A DNA stretch of 64,000 nucleotides, taken from the NCBI GenBank assembly GCA_963797085.1, contig CAWCOA010000007.1:1-64000 (forward strand), given 5' to 3'. The stretch comes from JASJBU01 sp963797085 (GTDB lineage Bacteria > Pseudomonadota > Gammaproteobacteria > Chromatiales > Chromatiaceae). Numbering within the stretch: position 1 is the stretch's first letter; every line of letters begins with the position of its first letter. Shown here in pieces: positions 8,855 through 18,206 of the stretch. Under the pieces are notes generated by a model, which was not told the origin of the DNA, made no database searches, and saw only the letters and a program-made list of their open reading frames with translations. A program made the translations under genes and the position numbers.

Positions 8855-9480
8855 AAATATTTCTCGATTTCCAGGATTAATTGATGTATTTCTTCTGATG
8901 CGGCTGCTCCGCGGCGGCCGATATCATTAACCGTACGCCCTTCCAGAAAACTACTACGATAAACCACTCTGCGCTTTATCTGGGTCTCGGCTGCCGTAAT
9001 CGACAATTCAGCCAACGCCTGACGCATGATCTGCGACAATTGAGTCCTCGACTCAAACTGATTGATCAGCAGGACAGCTTGTAAGGCCGGATTATATTTA
9101 CGTGCCAGAGCAACTTCATCTTCAACATGCACTGTTGCCCATAAATCCACGGGTGAAGGCTGGACAGGGATTATTGCCAGATCGGCAACACGTAATGCCT
9201 GTTGCATTTGTCTGGAATGCACCGAAGGCGGGCAATCGATCAGACAATAGGAAAACCGACTCTCAAGGCCATCCAGAACATACTGGATATCATCACATGC
9301 CTCAGTCACTTCGACAGAGACATTACAGTCAGCGACATTGTGCCATTGCGAAGAAGACTGCTGGGGATCGGCATCCAGAATGACTACCTGGTACTTATCC
9401 GCAAGAGCTACGGCAAGATTGACACACAGTGTTGTTTTGCCTGCACCGCCCTTATTACCGATCAGTGCAATAACCTGCAT
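8851..9480 (-). CDS. mcdA: ParA-type ATPase McdA, carboxysome positioning
   Basis: A 209-residue ParA/MinD-family ATPase with a deviant Walker A 'KGGAGKTT' at about residues 9-16, Walker A' 'VVILDADPQ' and Walker B 'YCLIDCPPS'. As the ParA gene in a carboxysome operon directly before an McdB-like gene, it fits McdA, which forms ATP-dependent gradients on the nucleoid to space carboxysomes. It lies four bases after the acRAF-like gene and overlaps mcdB by four bases. An alternative role in plasmid partition is unlikely because no ParB or centromere repeats are present. Confidence 0.85.
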   Translation of the reverse strand: MQVIALIGNKGGAGKTTLCVNLAVALADKYQVVILDADPQQSSSQWHNVADCNVSVEVTEACDDIQYVLDGLESRFSYCLIDCPPSVHSRQMQQALRVADLAIIPVQPSPVDLWATVHVEDEVALARKYNPALQAVLLINQFESRTQLSQIMRQALAELSITAAETQIKRRVVYRSSFLEGRTVNDIGRRGAAASEEIHQLILEIEKYL

Positions 9481-9484
9481 GGCA

Positions 9485-9754
9485 TCAGGCCTGCTTTAAT
9501 GTTCCGTTGTTTTTTAACGCTTCAATTTCTTTGGCAAATTCATGCTGATTGGGTGCAATCTGGTCGCAACCTTCGTCTGCATGGATCGTCATATTCACAT
9601 AGTTACGGCCGAATCCAATGTCAGGATACAATTCCTTACGCTCCGACAGTTCAGCTGCCTGGTCCAGAAAATCTCTCAGTTCATCGTAACTCGAGAACTC
9701 GTAGCTTTTTTCGAGCCGCGCCGGACGACTTCTTTCCCGCCAGTGATTACTCAT
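9485..9754 (-). CDS. Pterin-dehydratase-like RuBisCO assembly factor (acRAF)
   Basis: An 89-residue protein with the pterin-4a-carbinolamine dehydratase fold signature ('RPARLEKSYEFSSYDELRDF', 'FGRNYVNMTIHAD'). Such proteins inside alpha-carboxysome operons are known as acRAF, a RuBisCO folding and assembly factor lacking clear dehydratase activity. The ATG at 9754 follows a GGGAGGG ribosome site. It lies between the ferritin-like gene and mcdA and would assist RuBisCO biogenesis in this operon. Confidence 0.8.
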   Translation of the reverse strand: MSNHWRERSRPARLEKSYEFSSYDELRDFLDQAAELSERKELYPDIGFGRNYVNMTIHADEGCDQIAPNQHEFAKEIEALKNNGTLKQA

Positions 9755-9803
9755 AAAACCCTCCCGTATTCAGGACATATTCATGGTGATTGCCAAGGCA
9801 CTG

Positions 9804-10286
9804 TCAACCAGCCCGCTGGACAGTGTCTGGCCCTGGATGTGAAGACATTTCCTCGAGCGAGGCTATCCACTTCGCAAGGTCTGCAGCGTGTTGCTGCTCC
9901 TCTCCCAGCAGAGTTTGAAAAAAAAGCTGGTCATTACTGAATCCAAGACGTGAACAATAGTCTGCCGCATCCTGATAGAGTTTTACCAACTCAATTTCGA
10001 ATTCCCGGTTTAACTTCAGCAGTGTTACCAGATCCGGCCCTAGCTTTACCGGTCTTAATTGTGACGCTCCCGGCGCCACCCCTACTGCGATCATACGCGC
10101 AATGATGCGTTCGGCATGCTCCGTTTCCTCACGGGCCTCATGGCGCAGATGTTCCGCAGCCTTGTCAAGCCCCCAGTTCGACACAAGGCGTGCCTGGGTG
10201 CTATACAGCTGAACGGCAGAAAGTTCCAGGCTGAGGGCTCGGCCCAGATAGCCCAGAACTTTCTGATCAATTACGCCCGCAAGCAA
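9804..10286 (-). CDS. Bacterioferritin-like protein of the carboxysome operon
   Basis: A 160-residue four-helix protein with ferritin-like iron ligands: 'SLELSAVQLY' in helix A, 'EAREETEHAERI' (E-x-x-H), 'REFEIELVKLYQD', and 'LLGEEQQHAADL' (E-x-x-H). Ferritin-like genes are regular members of alpha-carboxysome operons, but their job there is not settled. The start appears to be TTG at 10286, with GAGGTGG four bases upstream; no ATG is available nearby. It lies 30 bases after the second csoS1 gene. Confidence 0.75.
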   Translation of the reverse strand: MLAGVIDQKVLGYLGRALSLELSAVQLYSTQARLVSNWGLDKAAEHLRHEAREETEHAERIIARMIAVGVAPGASQLRPVKLGPDLVTLLKLNREFEIELVKLYQDAADYCSRLGFSNDQLFFQTLLGEEQQHAADLAKWIASLEEMSSHPGPDTVQRAG

Positions 10287-10316
10287 GAAGCCACCTCAGC
10301 AAGATCTAAGCTACTG

Positions 10317-10634
10317 TTATGCCGCAGACGCTGATTTCGTAATATCGCCAGCAGGCAATACAGGCTCAACTTCACGATGTGGCCTTGCAATGATGTGTGC
10401 GGCAACAAGTCCATCACCGACACGCTCACAAGCATCAGCACCAGCTCTAACAGCAGCGTTGACTGCACCAGTCTCTCCGCGAACCAGAACGGTTACATAA
10501 CCACCGCCAACAAACTCACGACCAATCAGTCGTACTTCTGCGGCCTTGGTCATGGCGTCAGCTGCTTCAATCGCAGGTACCAGACCACGTGTTTCAATCA
10601 TGCCTAATGCAATACCGTAATTATCATTCGCCAT
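10317..10634 (-). CDS. csoS1: CsoS1 hexameric carboxysome shell protein (copy 1)
   Basis: A 105-residue single BMC-domain protein ('IALGMIETRGLVPAIEAAD', 'GGGYVTVLVRGETGAVNAAV', 'AAHIIARPH'). It forms the hexamers that tile the carboxysome facets. It is nearly identical to the 96-residue upstream copy but has a different C-terminal tail ('LPAGDITKSASAA'). The pair probably arose by tandem duplication. The A/B/C naming cannot be assigned from sequence alone. Confidence 0.92.
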   Translation of the reverse strand: MANDNYGIALGMIETRGLVPAIEAADAMTKAAEVRLIGREFVGGGYVTVLVRGETGAVNAAVRAGADACERVGDGLVAAHIIARPHREVEPVLPAGDITKSASAA

Positions 10635-10699
10635 TGTTACTCTCCAACTTGAAGTTAAATATTACCTTTGGAATGCTGCGATATTTTCGCAACCAAACC

Positions 10700-10990
10700 T
10701 CACTTTTTTTCGAGCACAGGCTCGACTTCAGAATGCGGGCGCGCGATTATGTGTGCAGCGACCAAACCATCACCCACTCTTTCACAGGCATCTGCCCCGG
10801 CACGTACGGCTGCATTGACTGCGCCGGTTTCGCCACGGACCAGAACTGTTACATAACCACCGCCGACAAACTCTCGTCCAATCAGAGTTACCTCTGCCGC
10901 TTTGGTCATGGCATCTGCTGCCTCAATTGCTGGAACGAGTCCGCGTGTTTCAATCATGCCAAGTGCAATACCGTAGTTGTCTGTTGCCAT
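10700..10990 (-). CDS. csoS1: CsoS1 hexameric carboxysome shell protein (copy 2)
   Basis: A 96-residue BMC-domain shell protein starting 'MATDNYGIALGMIETRG' and ending 'EPVLEKK'. It differs from the downstream copy by a few substitutions and by its shorter tail. The ATG at 10990 sits 65 bases after csoS4B. Two or three csoS1 paralogues are usual in alpha-carboxysome loci. Confidence 0.92.
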   Translation of the reverse strand: MATDNYGIALGMIETRGLVPAIEAADAMTKAAEVTLIGREFVGGGYVTVLVRGETGAVNAAVRAGADACERVGDGLVAAHIIARPHSEVEPVLEKK

Positions 10991-11055
10991 TTTTCGTGTC
11001 TCCAGTTGACCTGTTTACTAATTAAACAGTTGTTAGAAATGACCTGTTTCTGTAC

Positions 11056-11313
11056 TCATTGATCGGTTTCTGATTCCCAGAAATCGATAATTCCACAAAT
11101 CGTTAAATCCGTTAGTATTCGGAAATCCTCTGCCGCATGGCGTGCTGCCGAACCGCTGGATGTAAACACCCAGTTACCCCGATGGGTGCCTATAGGATCT
11201 ACCGCTACCTGTGGTTTGCCGTAGCGGTCACGTAATACCCTAAGACTGATGTCCCGCAAACCGTCAACGCGACGGGTACAAATCAGCGGCTGGTCGACCT
11301 GCATGATTTCCAT
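11056..11313 (-). CDS. csoS4B: CsoS4B pentameric carboxysome vertex protein
   Basis: An 85-residue EutN/CcmL-type (BMV) protein with 'AVDPIGTHRGNWVFTSSGSA' and 'DLTICGIIDFW'. Such pentamers cap the icosahedral vertices of the shell. Its ATG overlaps the stop of csoS4A by one base (TAATG), indicating coupled translation. Confidence 0.9.
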   Translation of the reverse strand: MEIMQVDQPLICTRRVDGLRDISLRVLRDRYGKPQVAVDPIGTHRGNWVFTSSGSAARHAAEDFRILTDLTICGIIDFWESETDQ

Positions 11314-11576
11314 TACTTGTCGCCCTGGTCCGCATCCGGATCCCAGTGATCAATAATGCCAATAATGGTCAGATCACTCGGATATTCCTTGCTGCCAGCT
11401 GCTTCACGTGCTGCCGAACTGCCAACACAAAGCACCCAGTCACCGGGTATACAGCCGACTGAGTCAACCGCTACCAGGCGTGAACTTCCGTCCTTGACGA
11501 CCTGTAAATGTTTGTGTTCCATGGAAGCGATCCGATTGGTCGATACCAGTGGTTTTTCAACCTGACAAATTTTCAT
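11313..11576 (-). CDS. csoS4A: CsoS4A pentameric carboxysome vertex protein
   Basis: An 87-residue BMV-domain protein ('VAVDSVGCIPGDWVLCVGSS', 'DLTIIGIIDHW'), paralogue of CsoS4B. It overlaps csoSCA upstream and csoS4B downstream by one base each, both as TAATG. It closes shell vertices together with CsoS4B. Confidence 0.9.
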   Translation of the reverse strand: MKICQVEKPLVSTNRIASMEHKHLQVVKDGSSRLVAVDSVGCIPGDWVLCVGSSAAREAAGSKEYPSDLTIIGIIDHWDPDADQGDK

Positions 11577-13102
11577 TAGTGCACCTCACCTGTTTCGGCA
11601 TTCACAGAACAGGACAAAACCTCGATCCCGGCGTCCTCACGACAATCTCGAATCACCTGAATGATGTGCAGCAGCCCCTGTTCAGCCAAGTGGCTGTAAC
11701 GAGTGTTCATGGCTTCTGCGATGCGTTCACAATGTGCAACCGCTCTATCGCGTGCACCCGGCACCTGGCCGTGATAATCAAAGCGCACCACTACGGGAAC
11801 CGGTAAACTGTGAGATACATTCAAGCCGGTAAATATCTTAATCCCCACATCCAGATCCGGAGCCGACTCCTCAACCGTGTCGAGATAAGCGAAATACATC
11901 AGGTTTCGCAGTTGGATCTCCTCAAAACCAACACCAGCACCAATAAAGCGTTCTGCATGGCCAGTATCAGGATACGCATTACCGAAATACTGGCGTACGT
12001 AATCAATCTGCGAGAGATTGTTCTCAATCAGACGCGCTGCAAATTTCAACATACCATCCATGACTTCCGGCGTAGCGGAACGAATCTGGTTGGTAATAAA
12101 TTCACGCCCTTCTTCGATGCTGCCGTACTGCGTGACCTTGTAGACATCGAGCGTATCGACAAAACGCTCCAGATGAATATTACCCTCAACGTCGGGAACA
12201 TGAACCCGCATGGAATCTGTATCCGTATCAATGCCGACCAGCATTAAATCGATAGAAGCGCCACAGCAGAAACTATTTTCGACTGCGACCTTGAAGTCAT
12301 TCAGTTTTTCCAGGCCAGCAGTTGCCGCCTTGTCAGTATCCGAGCCATGTGCCGCACAACCTTGGTGCTCAGGATCAACCGAACTGTAATGGTAAGCCAC
12401 CATCTTCAGATAACGAGTCGGCTCATCAGACAGGTTCGGCTTGCCTTCGCGAAAGCGCAGCATTTCAACTTCAACCCACTTCTGGATACTGTCATCGATG
12501 TCAAACATGGCGCCGGCGAAAGACTTCCGACGAACATCACGCTGTGGCAGTCGTAAGACATAGCGTATTACATGTGCAAGACGACCATCGGCACAGGGTG
12601 AGATATCCAGAATATGAAATCCACATGACTGCAGGAAGGACTGAAAGTCCTCGCTATTACTGGCTGCCAGCGGATCCATCTTGAAAAATGTCTCGCAGAA
12701 TTGCTTATACGTAGCAAATACACACCAGGCAAACAGGCGACGCATATCCAGTTGTTCAACCCATGCATCGGCCAGAAGGGATTCCGGTAATTCAAAACCC
12801 AATTCCTGACGAGCCAGAGCCTGCGCCTGCCTTTCGAAATCAGCCTCATGTTGTAATGCCGAGATCTTTTTCAATACTGGAACAATATTGTCAAAGGCAT
12901 CTTTAACACTGCGCTCGTAACGATACAGACGATCATTTTCACGCTGGTTACAGAGCGGATGACCCGATGTGGCTGAGGAGGCTGGAGATGACAAAGCCAT
13001 ATCCGCCTTCACAGCGTCAGCATTCACAGCACCTGGACGGCGCATTGGTGCGGGGGATACCGCACTTTGTCTCCGTCTAGATTGTTGCTGTGAAGTATTC
13101 AT
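11576..13102 (-). CDS. csoSCA: CsoSCA carboxysomal carbonic anhydrase
   Basis: A 508-residue epsilon-type carbonic anhydrase converting bicarbonate to CO2 inside the carboxysome. Zinc ligands can be placed as Cys170 ('SPCADGR', with catalytic Asp172 and Arg174), His238 ('YHYSS') and Cys249 ('HQGCAAHG'); the spacing matches the family. The N-terminal ~60 residues are a basic, disordered tail as in relatives, where this segment contacts RuBisCO. The C-terminal half is the degenerate second carbonic-anhydrase lobe. The ATG at 13102 follows CAGGAGAG. The gene is intact over 1.5 kb, in contrast to csoS2 just upstream. Confidence 0.93.
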   Translation of the reverse strand: MNTSQQQSRRRQSAVSPAPMRRPGAVNADAVKADMALSSPASSATSGHPLCNQRENDRLYRYERSVKDAFDNIVPVLKKISALQHEADFERQAQALARQELGFELPESLLADAWVEQLDMRRLFAWCVFATYKQFCETFFKMDPLAASNSEDFQSFLQSCGFHILDISPCADGRLAHVIRYVLRLPQRDVRRKSFAGAMFDIDDSIQKWVEVEMLRFREGKPNLSDEPTRYLKMVAYHYSSVDPEHQGCAAHGSDTDKAATAGLEKLNDFKVAVENSFCCGASIDLMLVGIDTDTDSMRVHVPDVEGNIHLERFVDTLDVYKVTQYGSIEEGREFITNQIRSATPEVMDGMLKFAARLIENNLSQIDYVRQYFGNAYPDTGHAERFIGAGVGFEEIQLRNLMYFAYLDTVEESAPDLDVGIKIFTGLNVSHSLPVPVVVRFDYHGQVPGARDRAVAHCERIAEAMNTRYSHLAEQGLLHIIQVIRDCREDAGIEVLSCSVNAETGEVH

Positions 13103-13158
13103 CTGGCTCTCCTGATTCCTCTAAATTTAATAGTCGTAATTTTGTTATGGCCCGGAAC

Positions 13159-15481
13159 TTACCCGCGCGCACCACCGGAATAGGTGATCAGCGAACCGCG
13201 CTCAGTATTACCACTGCCACCCGTTACCTTGCTAACCGGCATGGCTACATCTTCATCACGTCCCGGCTTGACAACTGGCATTGCGGCAGATGTCGGGCCA
13301 CGCAGGGTTGGGTTGCGACGTGTAGCGGAAACCCCTTCGGTACCTGTTACATGATCACCACGATCCCAGTCATCACCGGTAATTTTGTTCCCGGCATCCT
13401 GACCTTCACCGGTAATCCTTGATACTGGTCGATCATTAATCGTTTCTGGCCTTTCTACCTGAACCGGTGCTGGCTGTGAAGACCTGCTGAAACGCGCTTC
13501 CGATGTACCGGTTATCTTGCCGGTCGCCATACCAAATGGCCCGGTAATCGTGCCCTGCTCGTTATATGTACCGGTAACACCGTTGCCACTGCTGCGTTCA
13601 ACCTGGGCTACTCCAGCAGGCGAACTGACACTAAAATCACTCATTGCGGCTTCCAGTGTTTGCGGAAAATCAGCGCTCTGCGGATCTGCCGCAACTGCTG
13701 GACATGCCTGAGCTAACTGATCACGTCCGACATAAGGCGCACCAGTAACATTTTCACACGCGCCTTTGCTGTCACCGGTCATTTTTCCGCCGACGGAAGG
13801 CTGTAACCCCGTCATTGCTGAACCGGCCATGGCACGACTCTTCTGCATGTGTGCAGCAGCGTTACTGGTCTGATCTGTTTCGCAATAACCCTGATATTGC
13901 TCTACATCCGGCATAAGGAGTGCCGGTAACTGATTTACAGGTACCAGGTTCATCGCCGGTAACTAACTGGGAACGCCCGGTCATGGTGCCGGTCACGCTC
14001 TCACCATTAAATGTTCTGGATTGGCCGACTTTTCTCTCGGTCCTTTCTGGCGCTGCCTTGCAGAACGACTTGAACTGCTCCTGACCTACATAATCGTCAC
14101 CAGTAACATTACGACAACTTCCAGGTTCGTCGCCGGTCACATTGCCACTACGACCGACCATGCTGCCGGTAACCGTGCCACCAAGCAGCGTGGCACTGCT
14201 GCCAACCTTAGCTGGTGCTGCGATTCCACCGAAGTAATTTCATCTGGACGTGTATATTGCGTACCCGTCAGTTCACGGTTGGCTCCCGCTCTCATCGCCA
14301 GTCACTTTTTCCGAGCGACCAACATTATCGCCAGTAACTGCTTTACCCTTGCGTGTAGCCGCTTCGGTCAATGCTGCTTTCTTTGGCGCATCAGTGCCAC
14401 AAAACTCAGCGGACTGACCTGTACCAACATATTCGGTACCCGTAACATTTTTACAGGTTCCCGGCTCATCACCCGTTACCTTTTGACTACGGCCTACCTG
14501 GTTACCCGTTACCGAGTTACCCATACCTGTCGCACTCACACCGCTGCGAGTAACTGCCTTACGCAGGTTCTGCCTGACAAAACTGCTGGAAGATATCGGC
14601 ACCCATATATTCGGTACCGGTCACATCGCGACAGGTACTGGCTTCATCACCAGTAACCGACTGGCTGCGACCCACCATTGTGCCGGTAACAGTCTGACCA
14701 TGCGTAGTACTGCTGGCACCGACTTTCCATGGTGCATCCTGCGCAGCACCGGTTTCGGTATTACTTGCAGGACGCATACGACGTGGAGACTCGGACTTCT
14801 TCTGTCCAGCACTGCCTTTACGACTCTTCTGGTCACGTAAGGCACGTGCCAGTTCACGACTGCTCAGATCCGGATTAGAAGCACGAGCAGCCTGTGCGGA
14901 TGACATACCCGATTTGCTGATACCAGCCTTGCCACGCGTGGACAATGCTTGCGTCTGGCAAGTGCGCCGGCACGACAGGAATCGGAATTTACAATTTTCT
15001 TGGGTTTACGCTTCAGGAGTGAGCGTGAAACCCGTGACAGGCTGTTGCTTTCATATCTAGCAGAAGTATTACAGCCATCTTTATTTGTACCATTACAACC
15101 ACAACCACAACCATGCACCTGCTGAAGCTGATGTAGCAGGCTGGGCTGCACGGATTTCGCACCCGAGCCCATTTGTCATTGTGCGCATACGATCACACTG
15201 CTCAGTCACCGCTGCTTGCCTTTAGTCGACATGGCGCGGCGGCGGGCGAGTGAAGCCGCCCTGCTGCTGCTACTGCCAGCACTTCTGCTATTGCCAGCAA
15301 CAACTTTGCCGGGAGCAGGCAAAACCGTTGACGGGAGGAGGAGTCGCACTCGATTGAGAAGATCCACCACTGGCAGCAGACGTGACTGCAAGGCAGCCTT
15401 GCCCGAACCAGACAATGCCTTACGCCTGGCCAACGCTTGAGCGCGGCTGCTATTACCCTGTGTGTTACCTGTCTGTGCCAT
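13159..15481 (-). pseudogene. csoS2: CsoS2 carboxysome scaffold, multiply frameshifted
   Basis: The ATG at 15481 ('MAQTGNTQGNSSRAQALARR', after GAGG) starts a csoS2 reading whose parts lie in several frames. N-terminal 'SRAASLARRRAMSTKGK' repeats, middle VTG repeats ('VTGDEPGTCKNVTGTEYVG', 'GRSQSVTGDEASTCRDVTGT') and the C-terminal repeats ending 'GSLITYSGGARG' are all present and in order. About nine single-base frame changes are needed (near 15375, 15320, 15210, 15130, 14950, 14575, 14290, 14190 and 13925). All stops result from frame changes; none is a separate nonsense substitution. CsoS2 is required for alpha-carboxysome assembly, linking RuBisCO to shell. Total span, about 774 codons, is normal for the family. 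Either decay is very recent or these are sequence errors in a repeat-rich gene. Confidence 0.85.
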
Positions 15482-15520
15482 GTGAATCCTCATTATTATC
15501 GATTAAGTTGCTAACAATTA

Positions 15521-15885
15521 TTAACTTAGTTGCGAATTATCTTGATCGGTACCTTCGTAAACGACGAATGCAAGACCCTGACTCTGGGTATAGTTGTCGT
15601 AGCCGAGCAGACGGATATGATGATCCGGGTATGCACGGCGACATGCTTCCAGTTCCCGACTACATTTTCCAGTGCCTGCTCGCCAAACATAGGCAGCTTC
15701 CACATGGTCCAGTAATGGTTGGTGGCACGAGTCGGGTGCTCATGCTCAATAGCTGGTGTCCAGCCCTGGCTAATCAGGTAAGCAATCTGCTCATAGATTT
15801 CTTCCTGGGTCAGCTTTGGCAGGAAACCAAAGGTTTCGAGCGTATTCGCGGTTTGAAAATCACCGGTCTGATTAGTTGGTGTCAT
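15521..15885 (-). pseudogene. cbbS: RuBisCO small subunit, single frameshift
   Basis: The ATG at 15885 opens a form I small subunit ('LETFGFLPKLTQEEIYEQI', 'TNHYWTMWKLPMFGEQALEN'). Near 15658 one base appears missing: the expected 'RELEACRRAYPDHHIRLLGY' and 'SQGLAFVVYEG' continue in another frame to a stop at 15521. With the base restored the product is about 121 residues, the normal size. The small subunit is needed for form I RuBisCO activity, so a real frameshift would disable the enzyme. It lies between the intact cbbL and the frameshifted csoS2. Confidence 0.9.
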
Positions 15886-15937
15886 ATTTATATCCTCAAA
15901 AATTATTGATTAAGTTCAGTATTCAAATTGATAACGC

Positions 15938-17353
15938 TTAGCTGACGTCCAGCTTGTCAACTGTATCGAACTCGAACTTGATCTCTTTCCAGGTTTCCAT
16001 TGCAATAGCTAGCTCAGGGCTGGTTCTGGCTGCTTCGGTCAGGATGTCACGTGCCTCTTTCTCGATTTCGCGACCCTCGTTACGCGCCTTGACGGAGGCT
16101 TCCAGCGCTACACGGTTTGCAGCCGCACCTGCAGCATTGCCCCATGGGTGACCCTGTGTACCACCACCAAATTGCAGCATGGAGTCATCACCGAAGATGG
16201 TCACCAGTGCAGGCATGTGCCAGACATGAATACCACCCGAAGCGACGGCAAACACACCTGGCATCGAACCCCAGTCCTGATCGAAGAAAATACCTCTTGA
16301 ACGATCTTCAGGAACAAAAGATTCACGAAGCTGATCAACAAAGCCCAGAGTAGATTGACGGTCACCTTCCAACTTGCCCACAACGGTACCGGTATGCAGA
16401 TGATCACCACCTGAAAGACGCAGACATTTGGCCAGTACGCGGAAATGAATACCGTGCTTTGGATGACGGTCGATTACCGCGTGCATGGCACGATGAATGT
16501 GCAGCAGCATGCCGTTCTTACGACACCACTGGGCCAGACCGGTATTGGCAGTAAAACCACCGGTAAGGAAGTCATGCATCACGATCGGCGAACCCACTTC
16601 CTTGGCGAACTCGGCACGCTCATACATATCTTCAGGTGTCGCCGCAGTAACATTCAGGTAGTGACCTTTACTCTCACCAGTTTCCTGCTGGGCTTTCTGA
16701 ATGGCTTCACCTACGAATTCAAAACGATCACGCCAGCGCATGAAAGGCTGAGAGTTAACGTTTTCATCGTCCTTGGTCATATCCAGACCACCGCGCAGAC
16801 ATTCATATACCGCACGGCCATAGTTCTTCGCAGATAGACCCAGCTTCGGTTTGATGGTTGCACCCAGCATCGGACGACCATACTTGTTCAGGCGATCACG
16901 CTCCAGCTGGATACCAGCGGGTGGCCCATTACAGGTCTTGATGTAGGCAATTGGGAAGCGAATATCTTCCAGGCGCAGGTGACGCAGGGCCTTAAAGCCA
17001 AACACATTACCAACCAGTGAAGTCAGCACGTTAACGATAGAACCTTCTTCGAACAGATCCAGCGGATAAGCGATGAAAGCATAGAAAGATTCGTTATCAC
17101 CAGGAACGTCTTCGATCCGGTAAGCACGACCTTTGTAATATTCCAGGTCAGTCAGCAGCTCTGACCATACCGTACTCCAGGTACCGGTAGATGATTCCGC
17201 AGCTACCGCAGCAGCAACCTCTTCACGTGGTACACCAGGCTGGCCGGTACATTTGAAACATGCCAGCAGATCGGTATCGAGAGGTACATAATCTGGTGTC
17301 CAGTACATATCACGATATTCTTTAACACCGGCGTCATAGGTTTTGATCGACAT
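15938..17353 (-). CDS. cbbL: RuBisCO large subunit, form I
   Basis: A 471-residue form I (IA-like, carboxysomal) large subunit that carboxylates ribulose-1,5-bisphosphate. The catalytic lysine lies in 'GATIKPKLGLSAKNYGR', the carbamylated lysine in 'GGLDMTKDDENVNSQPF', loop 6 in 'GTVVGKLEGDRQSTLGFVDQ', and the phosphate-binding glycines in 'QFGGGTQGHPWG'. Length and all these motifs are normal. The ATG at 17353 follows AAAGGAGCC. It is the first gene of the operon that continues into cbbS, csoS2 and the shell genes. Confidence 0.95.
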   Translation of the reverse strand: MSIKTYDAGVKEYRDMYWTPDYVPLDTDLLACFKCTGQPGVPREEVAAAVAAESSTGTWSTVWSELLTDLEYYKGRAYRIEDVPGDNESFYAFIAYPLDLFEEGSIVNVLTSLVGNVFGFKALRHLRLEDIRFPIAYIKTCNGPPAGIQLERDRLNKYGRPMLGATIKPKLGLSAKNYGRAVYECLRGGLDMTKDDENVNSQPFMRWRDRFEFVGEAIQKAQQETGESKGHYLNVTAATPEDMYERAEFAKEVGSPIVMHDFLTGGFTANTGLAQWCRKNGMLLHIHRAMHAVIDRHPKHGIHFRVLAKCLRLSGGDHLHTGTVVGKLEGDRQSTLGFVDQLRESFVPEDRSRGIFFDQDWGSMPGVFAVASGGIHVWHMPALVTIFGDDSMLQFGGGTQGHPWGNAAGAAANRVALEASVKARNEGREIEKEARDILTEAARTSPELAIAMETWKEIKFEFDTVDKLDVS

Positions 17354-17459
17354 ATAAGGCTCCTTTGTAATTACCTAAAAATTCGTTGCTTTGATTAAGC
17401 GTAGTGAGATCATAGGAGTATTAACACTTATAGACCAATTGATATTTTATTCATAATTC

Positions 17460-17475
17460 ATAGATTTTTATCTAT
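17460..17475. promoter_or_regulatory. Palindromic operator candidate upstream of cbbL
   Basis: ATAGAT-TTTT-ATCTAT, a perfect 6-4-6 palindrome in AT-rich DNA about 107 bases before the cbbL ATG. The same pattern with a TATT spacer occurs upstream of the csoS1D gene group at 19102. A LysR-type regulator such as the CbbR encoded at 7259 is the obvious candidate binder. The rest of 17354-17756 shows no gene. Confidence 0.55.
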
Positions 17476-17756
17476 CTTTTAAATGGACCTTTCGTATTAG
17501 AAAACACGAAAGATGTTCTTATCAAAGCAAAAAAGTCAAGTAAAATATCTATTAGTATTAGTGGGTTATAAGCAGAACCAAAGAAATATCTGGCAACATT
17601 TAGAAAAGCAAAAAAAGTCGGAATTATTTATCCGGCTATTCTAAGATATCGTTGATCGTAAACGTCGTGTCTTCTCAACCATACGATAGGTGGATCGGTT
17701 ATTGTTGAAACTGGAAACCCGATTCAAGCGGAACCCAGATCACCTGGTGAGATTCA

Positions 17757-18204
17757 TCATTGCCCAGGCAAGGCAGGGAACTGTCTAATTTCAACCAGAA
17801 ACCTGATATCGATATGTTCATGCGCGGGCTCATTACCTATTTCCGGTATCGAATGAATATCGATATCGAAGATATCGCTGCTGAGCAGCTTGATTGTCTG
17901 ACGGATCAAGCCCTGTCTCTTCAGATGTTTCCCTCAAGGCCACGGCAAGAATATCAGCATGTCCATCTGCATGCCCGCCTGGCTGAAACCACTGATCATG
18001 TTTCTTATGATGCAGCATCAGCACATGACTTCGTTGCGGGTTGACCACCCAACTTGAACCCGTGACATGCGCAGGCCACAACTCACGGTAAAAGCAATCT
18101 GCATGCCGCTTCACAAACTCTATCGCACGCATCTGATAGGCCGCCTCTTCCATGAAGGGCGTTTTATACTGTAGCAATAGATTGAGTAATTCTTGACGAT
18201 GCAT
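17757..18204 (-). pseudogene. Nudix hydrolase, single frameshift
   Basis: The ATG at 18204 opens a Nudix protein with box 'GGHADGHADILAVALRETSEETGL' (G-x5-E-x7-REUxEExGU pattern, first acidic position replaced by His/Ala context). Near 17910 the frame is lost; in the neighbouring frame the protein continues 'KLLSSDIFDIDIHSIPEI', 'PAHEHIDIRFLVEI' and stops at 17757. Restored length is about 149 residues, normal for this type. Nudix enzymes cleave nucleoside diphosphate derivatives; the substrate is unknown. It starts two bases after csoS1D and is probably cotranscribed, as Nudix genes sometimes are in carboxysome loci. Confidence 0.75.
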
Positions 18205-18206
18205 GA

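Noticed and set aside
8851..9480. Plasmid or chromosome partition ParA
   Set aside because: No ParB or centromere repeats. It is translationally coupled to an McdB-like gene within the cso operon.
14021..14656. Plus-strand frame of 211 codons in the csoS2 region
   Set aside because: It is the complement of csoS2 repeats; the Thr/Arg/Tyr-rich product is an artefact of the VTG repeats.
13159..15481. Programmed ribosomal frameshifting as the explanation for the csoS2 frames
   Set aside because: Known CsoS2 frameshifting makes a short and a long form from one site. Here about nine changes in both directions are needed.
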